Assembly: GCF_008931805.1 (NCBI RefSeq)
Contig: NZ_CP044399.1
Span: 2,356,001 to 2,420,000 of the forward strand
Length of the DNA stretch: 64,000 nucleotides
Direction of reading: 5' to 3'
Origin: Moritella marina ATCC 15381
GTDB taxonomy: Bacteria > Pseudomonadota > Gammaproteobacteria > Enterobacterales > Moritellaceae
Shown here: in pieces, positions 46,742 through 56,066 of the stretch
Position numbering within the stretch: position 1 is the first letter of the stretch
Layout of the letters: every line of letters starts with the position of its first letter
Notes under the pieces: model-generated
Seen by the model: only the letters and a program-made list of their open reading frames with translations
What the model was told of the DNA's origin: nothing
The model's database searches: none
Position numbers and translations under genes: made by a program

Positions 46742-48317
46742 TCATACCTCCGGTACCTTTTAACTGTTTGTTATCAATATTTAATTGTTTATTATACTTT
46801 TCATTATCTTGTTTATTATATTCTGCTTGAAACTTGGCTCCTAAAAATAACTTAGGATCACGGCTTATATCACGTAACCATTGCTCTTTTTTCCGCTCAC
46901 TACCCAGTAGTTCATCTAGCGACAACGTTTCTAACTCGACTGTTACCTGGCCGATTTGATCGCGATCTGCAGCCAATTGTTCATCGACCATGTCCTCTGA
47001 ATCAGCACTTTCGCTCGGCGGTTTTTCTTCTTGTTGGTTTTCAGCGGTGAGCTTAATTTCTTCGATTAGCGCAGTGATAATACGTAGATTATTTAATGCA
47101 TCTGCGTTGTCAGGATCGATCTTTAATAATAATTGATACAACTTTTGCGCTCGATGATAATTACGCCCTTCGCTATTTGTGACTGCTAGATTAAATAAAC
47201 CAATCAAATCATCTTGCTGTTCGTAAATAACCGCCGCTTTGCGATAATCCTTGGCATAGACATAAGCTGCAGCTTGCCAGTTCGGATCCTGAAAACGTAT
47301 CGCGGCTTCTTTATAATCTTGTTTATTGAAATAATAAGCCCCTTGTTGATCAGCCGTCATCCACCAATCAATAAAAGCAGCCTCAGCAGTATTTGGGCTC
47401 AGATTAACAACAAGTACAATCATCGCAGCCCAATGCAAGTTAAAACCACGTCGAAAGAAATACAACGCAATCAATAACACTGGATACAATAACCAGTAGC
47501 CAATATTGGTCAGTACTTGCTCTCCAGCACGATGATTCTCTGTTAGGTCGGTTAAGCGCTGGTAAAGACTGCTATCTGCACTATCTAAGTATTTACCCGT
47601 TAATACCTCAATATCTAGCGATTTAGCTTGCTGCGCTGCAGTATCCGTTAAGGCAACAAGTAACACATTATTGGTTTTTTTAGCTTGGTTAAAGTCAACC
47701 TTATTAACACTAAAACCATCACTGATAATTAATAAATCATAACCAAATTGCTGCCCGTCTTTGATCCGATTAACTTCCACTAATAACTGGTTAAGATCAT
47801 CACCTTCTTCAGGCATGACCGACGGTGCTAAATAACCCAGATACAAGCGTAATAATGGTAATTGCTCCGATACAGGTAAAACTTGATGGCTACTACCCGC
47901 AAACGCAAGTAATGATACGGGACGATTGAACCCTTGCTGCAATAGTTGATCAACAATTAATTTACCGCGCTGTAAATGAGAAAAACCAGACGGTTGTTCA
48001 CCTTCCATTGATATAGATAGATCTAATGCAATAATAAGCGGTGCATTAATTTTCTCATTTCCGGCTAACTGTATTTGCGGCCCTGCGATTGCAATTATCA
48101 CAAGACTCGTACCAATGAGGGCAAACAGAATAGGTTTGAAACTGGCTTTTTTATTACCTTGTAGGGAAAATACACGTACTAGATGGCTAGCAATAATACC
48201 TTGCCCGGCCAAAGATAACGCCTGAATACGGCTACGCCATAACAAAAATAGCAATAATGATATCGGTAAAAATAGCAAAAACCATAACGGTTCAGCAAAC
48301 TGTAGATCACTCAACAT
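46734..48317 (-). CDS. BatB/BatC-like protein: von Willebrand A domain plus TPR
   Basis: About 527 residues. Two N-terminal membrane helices, then a VWA domain with the MIDAS start LIIALDLSISMEG, a further helix pair (YPVLLIALYFFRR, AAMIVLVVNL), and a TPR region (AQKLYQLLLKIDPDNADALNNL) typical of BatC fused after BatB. The end is polar and Gln/Asn/Lys-rich. ATG 48317 is preferred because AGAGG lies 5 bp ahead. It overlaps BatA by 11 bp and BatD by 8 bp. Confidence 0.8.
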   Translation of the reverse strand: MLSDLQFAEPLWFLLFLPISLLLFLLWRSRIQALSLAGQGIIASHLVRVFSLQGNKKASFKPILFALIGTSLVIIAIAGPQIQLAGNEKINAPLIIALDLSISMEGEQPSGFSHLQRGKLIVDQLLQQGFNRPVSLLAFAGSSHQVLPVSEQLPLLRLYLGYLAPSVMPEEGDDLNQLLVEVNRIKDGQQFGYDLLIISDGFSVNKVDFNQAKKTNNVLLVALTDTAAQQAKSLDIEVLTGKYLDSADSSLYQRLTDLTENHRAGEQVLTNIGYWLLYPVLLIALYFFRRGFNLHWAAMIVLVVNLSPNTAEAAFIDWWMTADQQGAYYFNKQDYKEAAIRFQDPNWQAAAYVYAKDYRKAAVIYEQQDDLIGLFNLAVTNSEGRNYHRAQKLYQLLLKIDPDNADALNNLRIITALIEEIKLTAENQQEEKPPSESADSEDMVDEQLAADRDQIGQVTVELETLSLDELLGSERKKEQWLRDISRDPKLFLGAKFQAEYNKQDNEKYNKQLNIDNKQLKGTGGMNE

Positions 48318-49317
48318 ATTTGCCTCTTGCACGGTTTTTCCAATAAACCTGTATAGTTAGAAAGCCCCAAACAAGCACATAAAAAAGTAACAGCGGCCCC
48401 ATCAACCAAGGGTATAGATCAGCTTTAGGCTGGAAGCGTTGCTGTTCGTAATTGGCAGGCGCGATATTATTAATATCAACTAACACCTTTTGTAAACTAT
48501 CACTATCTGCGGCAACATAACTCAGTCCATTACTGACTTTGGCGATCTTCTCGAGACTAGCAAAATCAACTTTATCATCACCTTCGGTTTTTGGATCGCC
48601 CATGCCTAAGGTATAAATGTTAATGCCATCGGTTGCCGCGACACGCGCAGCATCAACAGCGTCAAGCCGAGAGTGGGTATCACTACCATCGGTAACGAGC
48701 AGTAACAAACGCTGAGTCGAGTTAGATTGCTCAAATGCGCGAATAGATAAACCAATTGCATCGCCAATCGCGGTGGCAGGTCCAGCCATTTGCGTATCCA
48801 TATCATTTAGTAGGTTTAACCATAATTGTAGATCGTCTGTAAAAGGGACTTGTAAATACGCCCCCGAACCAAACACAATCAATCCCAAACGATCACCTGC
48901 TCTGTCCTTGGAAAATGCACTTAGTACTGCTTTAAGTGCATCAATTCTTGAGATAGCCTGCTGCTTATCACCTGCCATAAAGTAATCTTTTTGTTCCATC
49001 GATTGCGATAAATCGACTACGATCATCAAGTCGCGGCCGGCTTTCTCCGTGACCTGGACTTCACCTAATAATACCGGTCGAGCCAAACTGAATATCAATC
49101 CAAACCAAAATAAAATCAACGCAATAGATTGAATAAGCTGACGTTGATGTGCAACAGCCCCCGCGTTAGGAGTTTGACCTGTAGCAGCAACAACACGCTG
49201 AAAAAATGGGATATAAAGCGACACACTCGGCTGCATATACGCGGGTAAAAAACGATAGATGAAATAAGGTAATACCAATAATAATAGTAACCAAGGGTAA
49301 TCAAGTGTGATGTTCAT
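48307..49317 (-). CDS. BatA-like von Willebrand A membrane protein
   Basis: 336 residues. Two N-terminal helices, a VWA domain with the MIDAS motif LMIVVDLSQSME, the Thr in PATAIGDAIGL and Asp in LVTDGSDTHS, and a C-terminal helix (LLLFYVLVWGFLTIQVYW). This is the BatA/Aerotolerance pattern and places the VWA domain in the periplasm between helices. It overlaps DUF4381 by 17 bp. Confidence 0.85.
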   Translation of the reverse strand: MNITLDYPWLLLLLVLPYFIYRFLPAYMQPSVSLYIPFFQRVVAATGQTPNAGAVAHQRQLIQSIALILFWFGLIFSLARPVLLGEVQVTEKAGRDLMIVVDLSQSMEQKDYFMAGDKQQAISRIDALKAVLSAFSKDRAGDRLGLIVFGSGAYLQVPFTDDLQLWLNLLNDMDTQMAGPATAIGDAIGLSIRAFEQSNSTQRLLLLVTDGSDTHSRLDAVDAARVAATDGINIYTLGMGDPKTEGDDKVDFASLEKIAKVSNGLSYVAADSDSLQKVLVDINNIAPANYEQQRFQPKADLYPWLMGPLLLFYVLVWGFLTIQVYWKNRARGKYVE

Positions 49318-49786
49318 AATGATGCCCCTGCAGCCATTGTTGGCACTTCGTTTTTAAGGTAGCGAATTCATCCGTATTACAGCTCACTTTATCTGGGTGC
49401 TGAAAAGCCAACTGGTTTAATAACTGCCAATCAAAGTCGTTAAAAGACACACTCTCGATGCCTTTGTTTAGACTAACTAAAAATGTCTCCTTCTGTAATT
49501 CGACCTGCTGTGCAGTAGTATGACTAAGCGCATCATTAAGAGCATGGCTAAGAGCATAGTGTAAGATGCTTAACAACTGCGTCGCATCCTGCATTGATAG
49601 CAAGTGCAACTGTGACAAGGCATTACGTCGATAAGCATTGTTCATATAATGCTTACGCTTTTGGTCAATAAAAATGCAGGACACAACTAAAACCAAAACC
49701 ATCAATACATACCAACCGTACGCTAACGGCCACCAGCTCACATCTTGTGGCAATATCAGTCCTTTCAATTGCTGCAACGAATTCAT
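49301..49786 (-). CDS. DUF4381-family membrane protein
   Basis: 161 residues with one N-terminal membrane helix (WWPLAYGWYVLMVLVLVVS) after LQGLILPQD-like LKGLILPQDVSWW, which is the DUF4381 signature. The cytoplasmic or periplasmic helical part (ALSQLHLLSMQDATQLLSIL) is poorly known. It shares one base with DUF58 and overlaps BatA by 17 bp. Confidence 0.8.
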   Translation of the reverse strand: MNSLQQLKGLILPQDVSWWPLAYGWYVLMVLVLVVSCIFIDQKRKHYMNNAYRRNALSQLHLLSMQDATQLLSILHYALSHALNDALSHTTAQQVELQKETFLVSLNKGIESVSFNDFDWQLLNQLAFQHPDKVSCNTDEFATLKTKCQQWLQGHHYEHHT

Positions 49787-50706
49787 TATTTATATCCCTG
49801 TAATAATGTCGCTATTTGTACATCCACCGGGTCAATCGTATTGACCAAGCCAATCGGTAACGTGCTCGCCACCAATGCTTGCTCGAGTCGCTGAAGTTTG
49901 GCTTTATATAGTTGGTCGAATTTATCTTGATTGTCAGTATTTGCTTGAATATTTATCTGCTGTTGTCCTTGTGAAACGCTTAGGCCATGAGCCTGACTAA
50001 TATCCACTTCCAACGGATCTTGTACAATAAATAACAGAACATTAGCCTTGTGATGTATTACCTCTAATTCATTAATATCATCTTCAGCAAGACCTTCAAT
50101 GTCAGTAATTAGAATCACGACACTTTGATTATTTAAGCTTGATAGCCAAGGTTTGACTTGACTGAAAATAGACGTTTGGGGGTTGTTTGACGCTTTTACC
50201 GGATCAAGTGACAATTGATTATTTGCTGTCACTATCGTTTCTAACAATTGCAGTACACCTCGGCTGGTACGCTTAGTGCTGATTTGGTGCATTTTATCTG
50301 CGATCACCAAACCACCCACTCTATCGCCAGCTGAATGTGCCATCCATGCAAATAAAGCCGCCACCTCTGCGGCAACCACTGATTTCGTTTTATCGACACT
50401 ACCAAAAAACATAGATAGGCGCTGATCAACTACTATCGATACGGGACGGTCTGTTTCTTCAGAATAAATACGCACATAAGGTTTACCTAAACGAGCACTG
50501 GTACGTGAATCAATTTGGCGAATATTATCCCCATCTTGATATTGTCTTAGCTCCTCAAAATTTAAACCACTACCACGCAGGCGTGAGGCATGCTGTCCAG
50601 ATAGCATACCTGCAGGTCGATAACTGGCACTCAGGCGTATTTTCATCGCATATTGCTTTAATGCGATTAACCTAGCTAGATTAGTGTAAATCCGCGCATC
50701 ATCCAT
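49786..50706 (-). CDS. DUF58-family protein (VWA-like, MoxR partner)
   Basis: 306 residues, soluble. The DUF58 core is LNFEELRQYQDGDNIRQIDSR, followed by KPYVRIYSEETDRPVSIVVDQRLSM. The His-less VWA-type fold has VVILITDIEGL. DUF58 proteins sit next to MoxR ATPases in many genomes. It is 14 bp after the MoxR stop, so probably co-transcribed. Confidence 0.87.
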   Translation of the reverse strand: MDDARIYTNLARLIALKQYAMKIRLSASYRPAGMLSGQHASRLRGSGLNFEELRQYQDGDNIRQIDSRTSARLGKPYVRIYSEETDRPVSIVVDQRLSMFFGSVDKTKSVVAAEVAALFAWMAHSAGDRVGGLVIADKMHQISTKRTSRGVLQLLETIVTANNQLSLDPVKASNNPQTSIFSQVKPWLSSLNNQSVVILITDIEGLAEDDINELEVIHHKANVLLFIVQDPLEVDISQAHGLSVSQGQQQINIQANTDNQDKFDQLYKAKLQRLEQALVASTLPIGLVNTIDPVDVQIATLLQGYK

Positions 50707-50720
50707 TGCTATTACGCCTC

Positions 50721-51698
50721 CTAAAGCACCGGCGTCGCTTTAATCAAATCAATCACGACTTGCGACGCTGATTTACCCAAGGCAACCGCGTTATAACTGA
50801 GCGTGATCCGATGATTCAATACTGGTACAGCCACAGCTCTTACATCATCTGGATCAACAAAATCACGACCTGATAATAATGCATGAGCACGCGCCGCTTT
50901 ATCCAAAGCAATACTTGCTCGAGGACTCGCCCCAACACGAATAAGTTCGGCTAGCTGTTCATTATTTGTGGTAGTTGGATCACGTGTTGCCATCACTAAC
51001 GAAACGATATACTGCTCAATATTTTCAGAAATATATACTTCATCCACTAAATCACGTGCCGTTAGAATGAATGCCTCGGCGTTCTCTAATCGCGTTAATT
51101 GCATACTTTTTTGTTTGTTTTGTCCTCGCACTAAACGAATGATAGCCAGTTCAGTGTCATGGTCGGGATAGTCTAAAATAAGCTTAAAGAGAAAACGGTC
51201 CATTTGCGCTTCAGGCAGAGGATAAGTACCTTCTTGTTCTATCGGGTTTTGCGTTGCCATTACCATAAATACAGGCTGCATCTTATGACTGGTATTACCG
51301 ACAGTCACTTGCCGTTCTTCCATCGCCTCTAATAATGCAGATTGTACTTTAGGCGGTGCACGATTGATCTCATCCGCCAACAACACACTGTTAAATACAG
51401 GTCCAGGGTTAAAATCAATTTGCTGATCACTATTGACAGATAATGACTCATAACCAATTACATCAGAAGGCAATAAATCCGGGGTAAATTGCACTCGTCC
51501 TTGGCTTAGCCCTAACAATTCAGATAACGCTTTAACACTGCGGGTTTTCGCCGTACCAGGTAAACCTTCCAGCAGTACATGACCATCAGCAAGTAAGGCA
51601 ACTAACAAACCTTTGACTATATCTGCTTGCCCTAATACCTGCGATTGTAATCCATTTTTAAGTAGCTCAAGCTGCGTATAGACTGCTTGTTTATCCAT
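50721..51698 (-). CDS. MoxR-family AAA+ ATPase
   Basis: 325 residues. Walker A is GLPGTAKTRS, Walker B LLADEINRAPPKVQSALLEAME, sensor 1 MATQNPIEQEGTYPLPEAQMDRF and the arginine in VGASPRASIAL. MoxR proteins are chaperone-like ATPases that mature or assemble VWA-containing and metal-containing complexes. It is the first gene of the long leftward operon that continues through Bat proteins, cytochrome and phosphatase. Confidence 0.92.
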   Translation of the reverse strand: MDKQAVYTQLELLKNGLQSQVLGQADIVKGLLVALLADGHVLLEGLPGTAKTRSVKALSELLGLSQGRVQFTPDLLPSDVIGYESLSVNSDQQIDFNPGPVFNSVLLADEINRAPPKVQSALLEAMEERQVTVGNTSHKMQPVFMVMATQNPIEQEGTYPLPEAQMDRFLFKLILDYPDHDTELAIIRLVRGQNKQKSMQLTRLENAEAFILTARDLVDEVYISENIEQYIVSLVMATRDPTTTNNEQLAELIRVGASPRASIALDKAARAHALLSGRDFVDPDDVRAVAVPVLNHRITLSYNAVALGKSASQVVIDLIKATPVL

Positions 51699-51771
51699 AA
51701 TGACACCACTGATATGACTGAGATTGGATTGAGTATGGTTATTTTTTATCGCTCACTACTGTTAATAAGCA

Positions 51772-51802
51772 TAAAAAATAAAGGGCGCAAATGCGCCCTT
51801 TA
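51772..51802 (-). terminator. Terminator between the sulfatase gene and the MoxR operon
   Basis: A 10-bp perfect stem (aaagggcgca with tgcgcccttt) with a 2-base loop, followed on the minus strand by tattttttatg. It lies 13 bp after the sulfatase stop, so the sulfatase and MoxR genes are probably separate transcripts. Confidence 0.88.
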
Positions 51803-51814
51803 ACATGATATTAG

Positions 51815-53359
51815 TTATTTATTGTGACTTTCTTGGAGTTTTTCCATTACCTGATCTAAGCTAAAACTTGCCGCTTTTTGACTAGGAGGGAATTCTTGGA
51901 ATGTTTTTAAGAAATCACCAACATACGCTTGTGCAGGCACAAACATGTACGCATGGTCTAATAACCAATCGTAGTATGTATTAGATGTAATATCTGCGGT
52001 TTCGTATGGGTCCATACGTAAGTTAAACAATTTAGGTAAACGTAATGTCACAAACGGTTCAGACCAGATTTGCATCGTACCTTGAACACGCTGCTCCATG
52101 AACACCGCTTTCCAGTTGTTATAACGTAATGCCGCTAAATCACCATCATCAGTGAAGTAAAAGATTTCTTTACGTGGTGCAGTTTCTGATTTACCCGTTA
52201 GGTAAGGTAAGAAATTGTAACCGTCTAAATGATTTTTAAACTTCTTAGGGCCAGCTTTATGACCTTTCAATAGTTTCGCTTTCACATCTGAATCACCCGC
52301 TGCGGCTGCAAACGTTGGTAACCAGTCCATGTGATGCATGATCTCGTTAGACACTTCACCAGCTTTAATTTTACCCGGCCAGCGAACCATAGCGGGAACA
52401 CGATAAGCACCTTCCCAGTTAGTATTTTTCTCGCCACGGAAAGGCGTTGCACCGGCATCTGGCCAGCTGTTCATGTGTGGACCGTTATCTGTAGAATAGA
52501 ACACGATAGTATTATCTTTAATACCCAGGTCATCTACTTTCTGCAATAATTTACCTACATGTTTATCATGTTCAATCATACCATCAGCATAATTACTTAA
52601 GTTAGATTGACCCTGTTGTGAAGGTTGAATATGTGTACGGAAATGCATACGTGTGGCATTCCACCAAACAAAGAATGGCTTTTTAGCTTTTACCGATTTA
52701 TCCATAAATTTCATGGCTGCAACGATAGTTTCATCATCGACAGTTTCCATGCGTTTTTTGGTTAATGGACCGGTATCTTCAATTTTGCCATCCGCATAAG
52801 AATGAATGACACCACGAGGGCCGAATTTTTTACGGAATTCAGGATCTTTAGGGTAGTCAATATTCTCAGGTTCTTCCTCTGCATTTAAGTGATATAAATT
52901 ACCAAAGAACTCATCAAATCCATGAGCAGTCGGCAAGAATTTATCTTGATCACCAAGGTGGTTTTTACCAAATTGACCCGTTGCATAACCCATAGGTTTA
53001 AGGATTTCAGCAATCGTGGCGTCCGATGCTTGCAAGCCAACGTCAGCACCGGGTAAACCAACTTTACTTAAGCCTGTACGCAATACACTTTGGCCAGTAA
53101 TGAACGTTGAACGACCCGCGGTACAAGATTGCTCAGCATAGTAATCGGTAAACATCATGCCTTCTTTCGCAATGCTATCAATACTCGGTGTTTTATAGCC
53201 CATTAAACCAAAGGTGTAAGCACTGACATTTGACTGGCCAATATCATCCCCCCAAATAACCAGAATGTTCGGTTTTTCAGCAGCACTTAGATTAAGTGAC
53301 GCCAATCCCAAGGCTGCAAATGAAAGCAACCTTAACCTTTTCTGCATTGTAGTAACCAT
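51815..53359 (-). CDS. Sulfatase (arylsulfatase-like), periplasmic
   Basis: About 514 residues from ATG 53359, with a GGAG site 10 bp ahead and a signal peptide (KRLRLLSFAALGL to NLSAA). The sulfatase core is NILVIWGDDIGQSN (metal Asp pair), then EQSCTAGRSTFITGQ. The catalytic Cys lies in C-T-A-G-R, where most sulfatases have C-x-P-x-R, so the Pro is replaced by Ala. Maturation to formylglycine would need an FGE-like enzyme not seen in the window. VFYSTDNGPHMNSWPDAG gives a further metal Asp-Asn and His. The substrate is unknown. Confidence 0.87.
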   Translation of the reverse strand: MVTTMQKRLRLLSFAALGLASLNLSAAEKPNILVIWGDDIGQSNVSAYTFGLMGYKTPSIDSIAKEGMMFTDYYAEQSCTAGRSTFITGQSVLRTGLSKVGLPGADVGLQASDATIAEILKPMGYATGQFGKNHLGDQDKFLPTAHGFDEFFGNLYHLNAEEEPENIDYPKDPEFRKKFGPRGVIHSYADGKIEDTGPLTKKRMETVDDETIVAAMKFMDKSVKAKKPFFVWWNATRMHFRTHIQPSQQGQSNLSNYADGMIEHDKHVGKLLQKVDDLGIKDNTIVFYSTDNGPHMNSWPDAGATPFRGEKNTNWEGAYRVPAMVRWPGKIKAGEVSNEIMHHMDWLPTFAAAAGDSDVKAKLLKGHKAGPKKFKNHLDGYNFLPYLTGKSETAPRKEIFYFTDDGDLAALRYNNWKAVFMEQRVQGTMQIWSEPFVTLRLPKLFNLRMDPYETADITSNTYYDWLLDHAYMFVPAQAYVGDFLKTFQEFPPSQKAASFSLDQVMEKLQESHNK

Positions 53360-53558
53360 GTCATCTGTACTCCATGTTATAAACACAATTAAATATTGAA
53401 TGTCATTTTGGCTTTTGTTATCGAATAATATGAGCAATCAATCTTAATGAATGTAGTACAGTTGTTACTATTCAGCACTTTAATGAGAAAATAATCAGAT
53501 TAAAAAGAAGTGGGGATTCAATAGAGTTACACGGTATTCATTTATATTAAGCCCTATA

Positions 53559-53945
53559 TTAAAAACTAGACAGATCAAGTTTTATCGCTGAACCTAACCA
53601 ATGCACATGCTCGGTATGATCAATTAGATCATCGCCTGTCACAGCATGTATCAACACGCTTAGATCCTGCCTATTTTCTTTAACCCAAGGCACAAAAGCA
53701 GCAAAATCAGCGTGGTGAAATGTTGCAGCAAAGCTCCATTGTGGATGCGGTCCCACCAGCCGGGTATTTAAATTACCGACTTCTAAGCCAAGTTCATCAC
53801 GAATAGTAGTGCGTAATACAGTCACTAATGCCAGCGATGATTCATCAAAATAAAAATGCGCATGATAACTGTCGTGGCTATTACTCAGGTCATTACCCTG
53901 TTCATTCGTTAAGTTGTGGTCTTGAGTATGGGGGTTAGAACTCAT
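53559..53945 (-). CDS. DOPA 4,5-dioxygenase-family protein
   Basis: 128 residues. SYHAHFYFDESSLA starts the domain and GPHPQWSFAATF, then VLIHAVTGDDLIDHTEHVHWLG, contain the conserved His of the DOPA-dioxygenase-like (DODA) family. Bacterial members act on catechols or are uncharacterised. GAGG lies 6 bp before the ATG. It is a single gene. Confidence 0.82.
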   Translation of the reverse strand: MSSNPHTQDHNLTNEQGNDLSNSHDSYHAHFYFDESSLALVTVLRTTIRDELGLEVGNLNTRLVGPHPQWSFAATFHHADFAAFVPWVKENRQDLSVLIHAVTGDDLIDHTEHVHWLGSAIKLDLSSF

Positions 53946-54178
53946 AAATACCTCATAAAATTAAAGCGTTAAAACAACAAATTCAAGATAGCACAGTTAT
54001 TATTGCCTTAATACGCCCTTTACTTTCTTCACATTACAGTTAACAACCCACCGCTAAAACCAACATACACAAACACTAAATGACGTTAATTTACAGTGCT
54101 TTACATTGTATTTTTTGATTTACATTCTTTACCTATAATTTGCTAGTCATTGGGGTTTGTTTTACTATATGATATAAG

Positions 54179-54200
54179 AATACGAACAATTATCATTTGG
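54179..54200. promoter_or_regulatory. Possible Fur box upstream of the siderophore importer
   Basis: aacaattatcatttgg at about 54185-54200 contains attatcatt, one arm of a Fur site; the other arm is poor. Iron control of this operon would be expected for its function. The match is much weaker than the palindrome at 8403. Confidence 0.35.
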
Positions 54201-54212
54201 ATTTATAATAGT

Positions 54213-55118
54213 ATGAAACTATCAGTTGTAGCTACTTTCTTTGGATTATTATTTTCAGCCAGCGCTTTATCAGACACCATCACTGTTACCCATCAATTAG
54301 GTAAAACCACATTAGAGACTAACCCTCAGCGTGTTGTCGTGATTGGCACGGGTACATTAGATGCGTTAGATTATTTTGGTATTAAGCCTGTGGCATTAAG
54401 TAAAGCGACAACGATGCCTGACTATTTATTGAAATATCAAAGTAAAGAATTCGCGTCTTCAGGTAGCTTAAACGAACCTGATTTTGAAACTATTTACATG
54501 CAAAAACCAGATGTGATCATCATCGGTTCTCGCGCTGTCGAATCTTATAAAGAATTATCTAAAATAGCGCCAACAGTAATGTTCGCACCAGAATCAACTG
54601 GCTATTGGCAGAGTACTCAACAACAATGGCGTATGCTGGGTGACATCTTTGAAATCCAACCAAAAGTAGAAGCTAAGATCGCCAATGTAGACGCTAAGAT
54701 CACTGAAATTGCAGCTTACAATAAAACCCATGACGTTAAAGCATTAACGGTAATGAGTACTGGCGGTAATATCACCACATTTGGTGCGCAATCGCGTTTC
54801 TCTGCCATCTACCGTGATTTTGGTTTCCAAGAAGCCGTCCCTAACATTAAAGAATCTCGTCATGGTGACTTAATTTCGTATGAATTCATTAGCAACATTA
54901 ATCCCGCTAACCTCTTCATCATCGACAAAGACAAACTGATTAATAAAGACAAGAGCCGTACCCGTGAAGAATTCGCTAATCCATTAGTTAAATCAACCAA
55001 AGCGTACAAAGACGATAAGCTCAATTATCTCGATATTAACGCTTGGTATATTGCCCTGTCAGGTGTCACGGCAACCGATCAAATGATTGAAGATATGCAG
55101 CAATCACGCGCACTGTAA
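54213..55118 (+). CDS. Siderophore ABC importer substrate-binding protein (VctP/CeuE type)
   Basis: About 301 residues from ATG 54213; the upstream in-frame start lies in the promoter region and lacks a signal sequence. The signal peptide runs to about residue 22 (SASALSD). The class III binding-protein core reads ITVTHQLGKTTLETNPQRVV, then LDALDYFGIKPVALSK and MQKPDVIIIGSR. These are hallmarks of the ferric-catecholate group (VctP, CeuE, FatB). It delivers the iron-siderophore to the two permeases encoded next; no siderophore synthesis gene is in the window. Confidence 0.87.
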   Translation: MKLSVVATFFGLLFSASALSDTITVTHQLGKTTLETNPQRVVVIGTGTLDALDYFGIKPVALSKATTMPDYLLKYQSKEFASSGSLNEPDFETIYMQKPDVIIIGSRAVESYKELSKIAPTVMFAPESTGYWQSTQQQWRMLGDIFEIQPKVEAKIANVDAKITEIAAYNKTHDVKALTVMSTGGNITTFGAQSRFSAIYRDFGFQEAVPNIKESRHGDLISYEFISNINPANLFIIDKDKLINKDKSRTREEFANPLVKSTKAYKDDKLNYLDINAWYIALSGVTATDQMIEDMQQSRAL

Positions 55119-55130
55119 TTGAGGCTTACC

Positions 55131-56066
55131 TTGAAAAAGTTATTGTTTGTACTGGTCACTCTCAGTATTGCATCGGTATTTATCGGTGTCGCTAACTTAT
55201 CGTTAGCAGCTATTTTAGCCGGTGATACCGAGGCTATCGAATTACTGTTAATCAGCCGTTTGCCTCGCTTATTAGCTATTTTACTCTCAGGCGCAGGGCT
55301 GAGTATTGCAGGACTGATTATGCAGCAGATCAGTCAAAACCGATTCGCATCACCATCGACATCTGGCACCATTGAATGTGCCATGCTCGGCTATGTCTTA
55401 AGCCTGGTATTCCTAGGTCATGGTGATAACTTATTGCTGATATTTGGTATGGCGATTGCGGGTACCTTGCTATTCATTCAGTTTATCCATCGGGTCCAGT
55501 TTAAAAACGCCATTTACGTTCCGCTCATCGGTATTATTTTTGGTAATGTCGTGTCTTCGGCTGCCACTTTCGTCGCTTATAAATATGATGCAGTGCAGAA
55601 CTTATCAGCTTGGACAGTGGCTAATTTTGCTAGCATTTTACAGGGTAATTACGAATTACTTTATATCGCCCTGCCTATCTCTGTGATCAGCTACTGGTAC
55701 GCCACCCGCTTGTCTGCAGTGGGTATGGGTAAAGACTTCGCCACTAATATCGGCTTGAATTACCAACAGGTACTCTTCATCGGCATTATGCTTGTGTCTA
55801 TTATGTCTGCATCTGTGGTGATGATTGTCGGACAATTACCTTTCTTAGGCTTGATCGTACCTAATTTAGTCACGCAATTTTATGGTGATAATTTACGTAA
55901 AAACATTCCGCTCACCGCCATTATCGGCGCTATTTTAATTTTACTTTGTGATGTTGTTGGTCGCGTGATCATCTTCCCTTACGAGATCCCTATTTCGATG
56001 ATCATCAGCATATTAGGTGGCGTGGTATTTATCTTCTTCATTGTAAAAGGGAAACAAAATGTCTGA
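55131..56066 (+). CDS. Siderophore ABC importer permease (FecCD family), first
   Basis: About 312 residues and nine or so helices. The start at TTG 55131 has GAGG 6 bp ahead. FecCD signatures are RLPRLLAILLSGAGLSIAGL, then NRFASPSTSGTIECAMLG, and PFLGLIVPNLVTQFYGDN near the C-terminus where the ATPase docks. It overlaps the second permease by 8 bp. Confidence 0.88.
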   Translation: MKKLLFVLVTLSIASVFIGVANLSLAAILAGDTEAIELLLISRLPRLLAILLSGAGLSIAGLIMQQISQNRFASPSTSGTIECAMLGYVLSLVFLGHGDNLLLIFGMAIAGTLLFIQFIHRVQFKNAIYVPLIGIIFGNVVSSAATFVAYKYDAVQNLSAWTVANFASILQGNYELLYIALPISVISYWYATRLSAVGMGKDFATNIGLNYQQVLFIGIMLVSIMSASVVMIVGQLPFLGLIVPNLVTQFYGDNLRKNIPLTAIIGAILILLCDVVGRVIIFPYEIPISMIISILGGVVFIFFIVKGKQNV

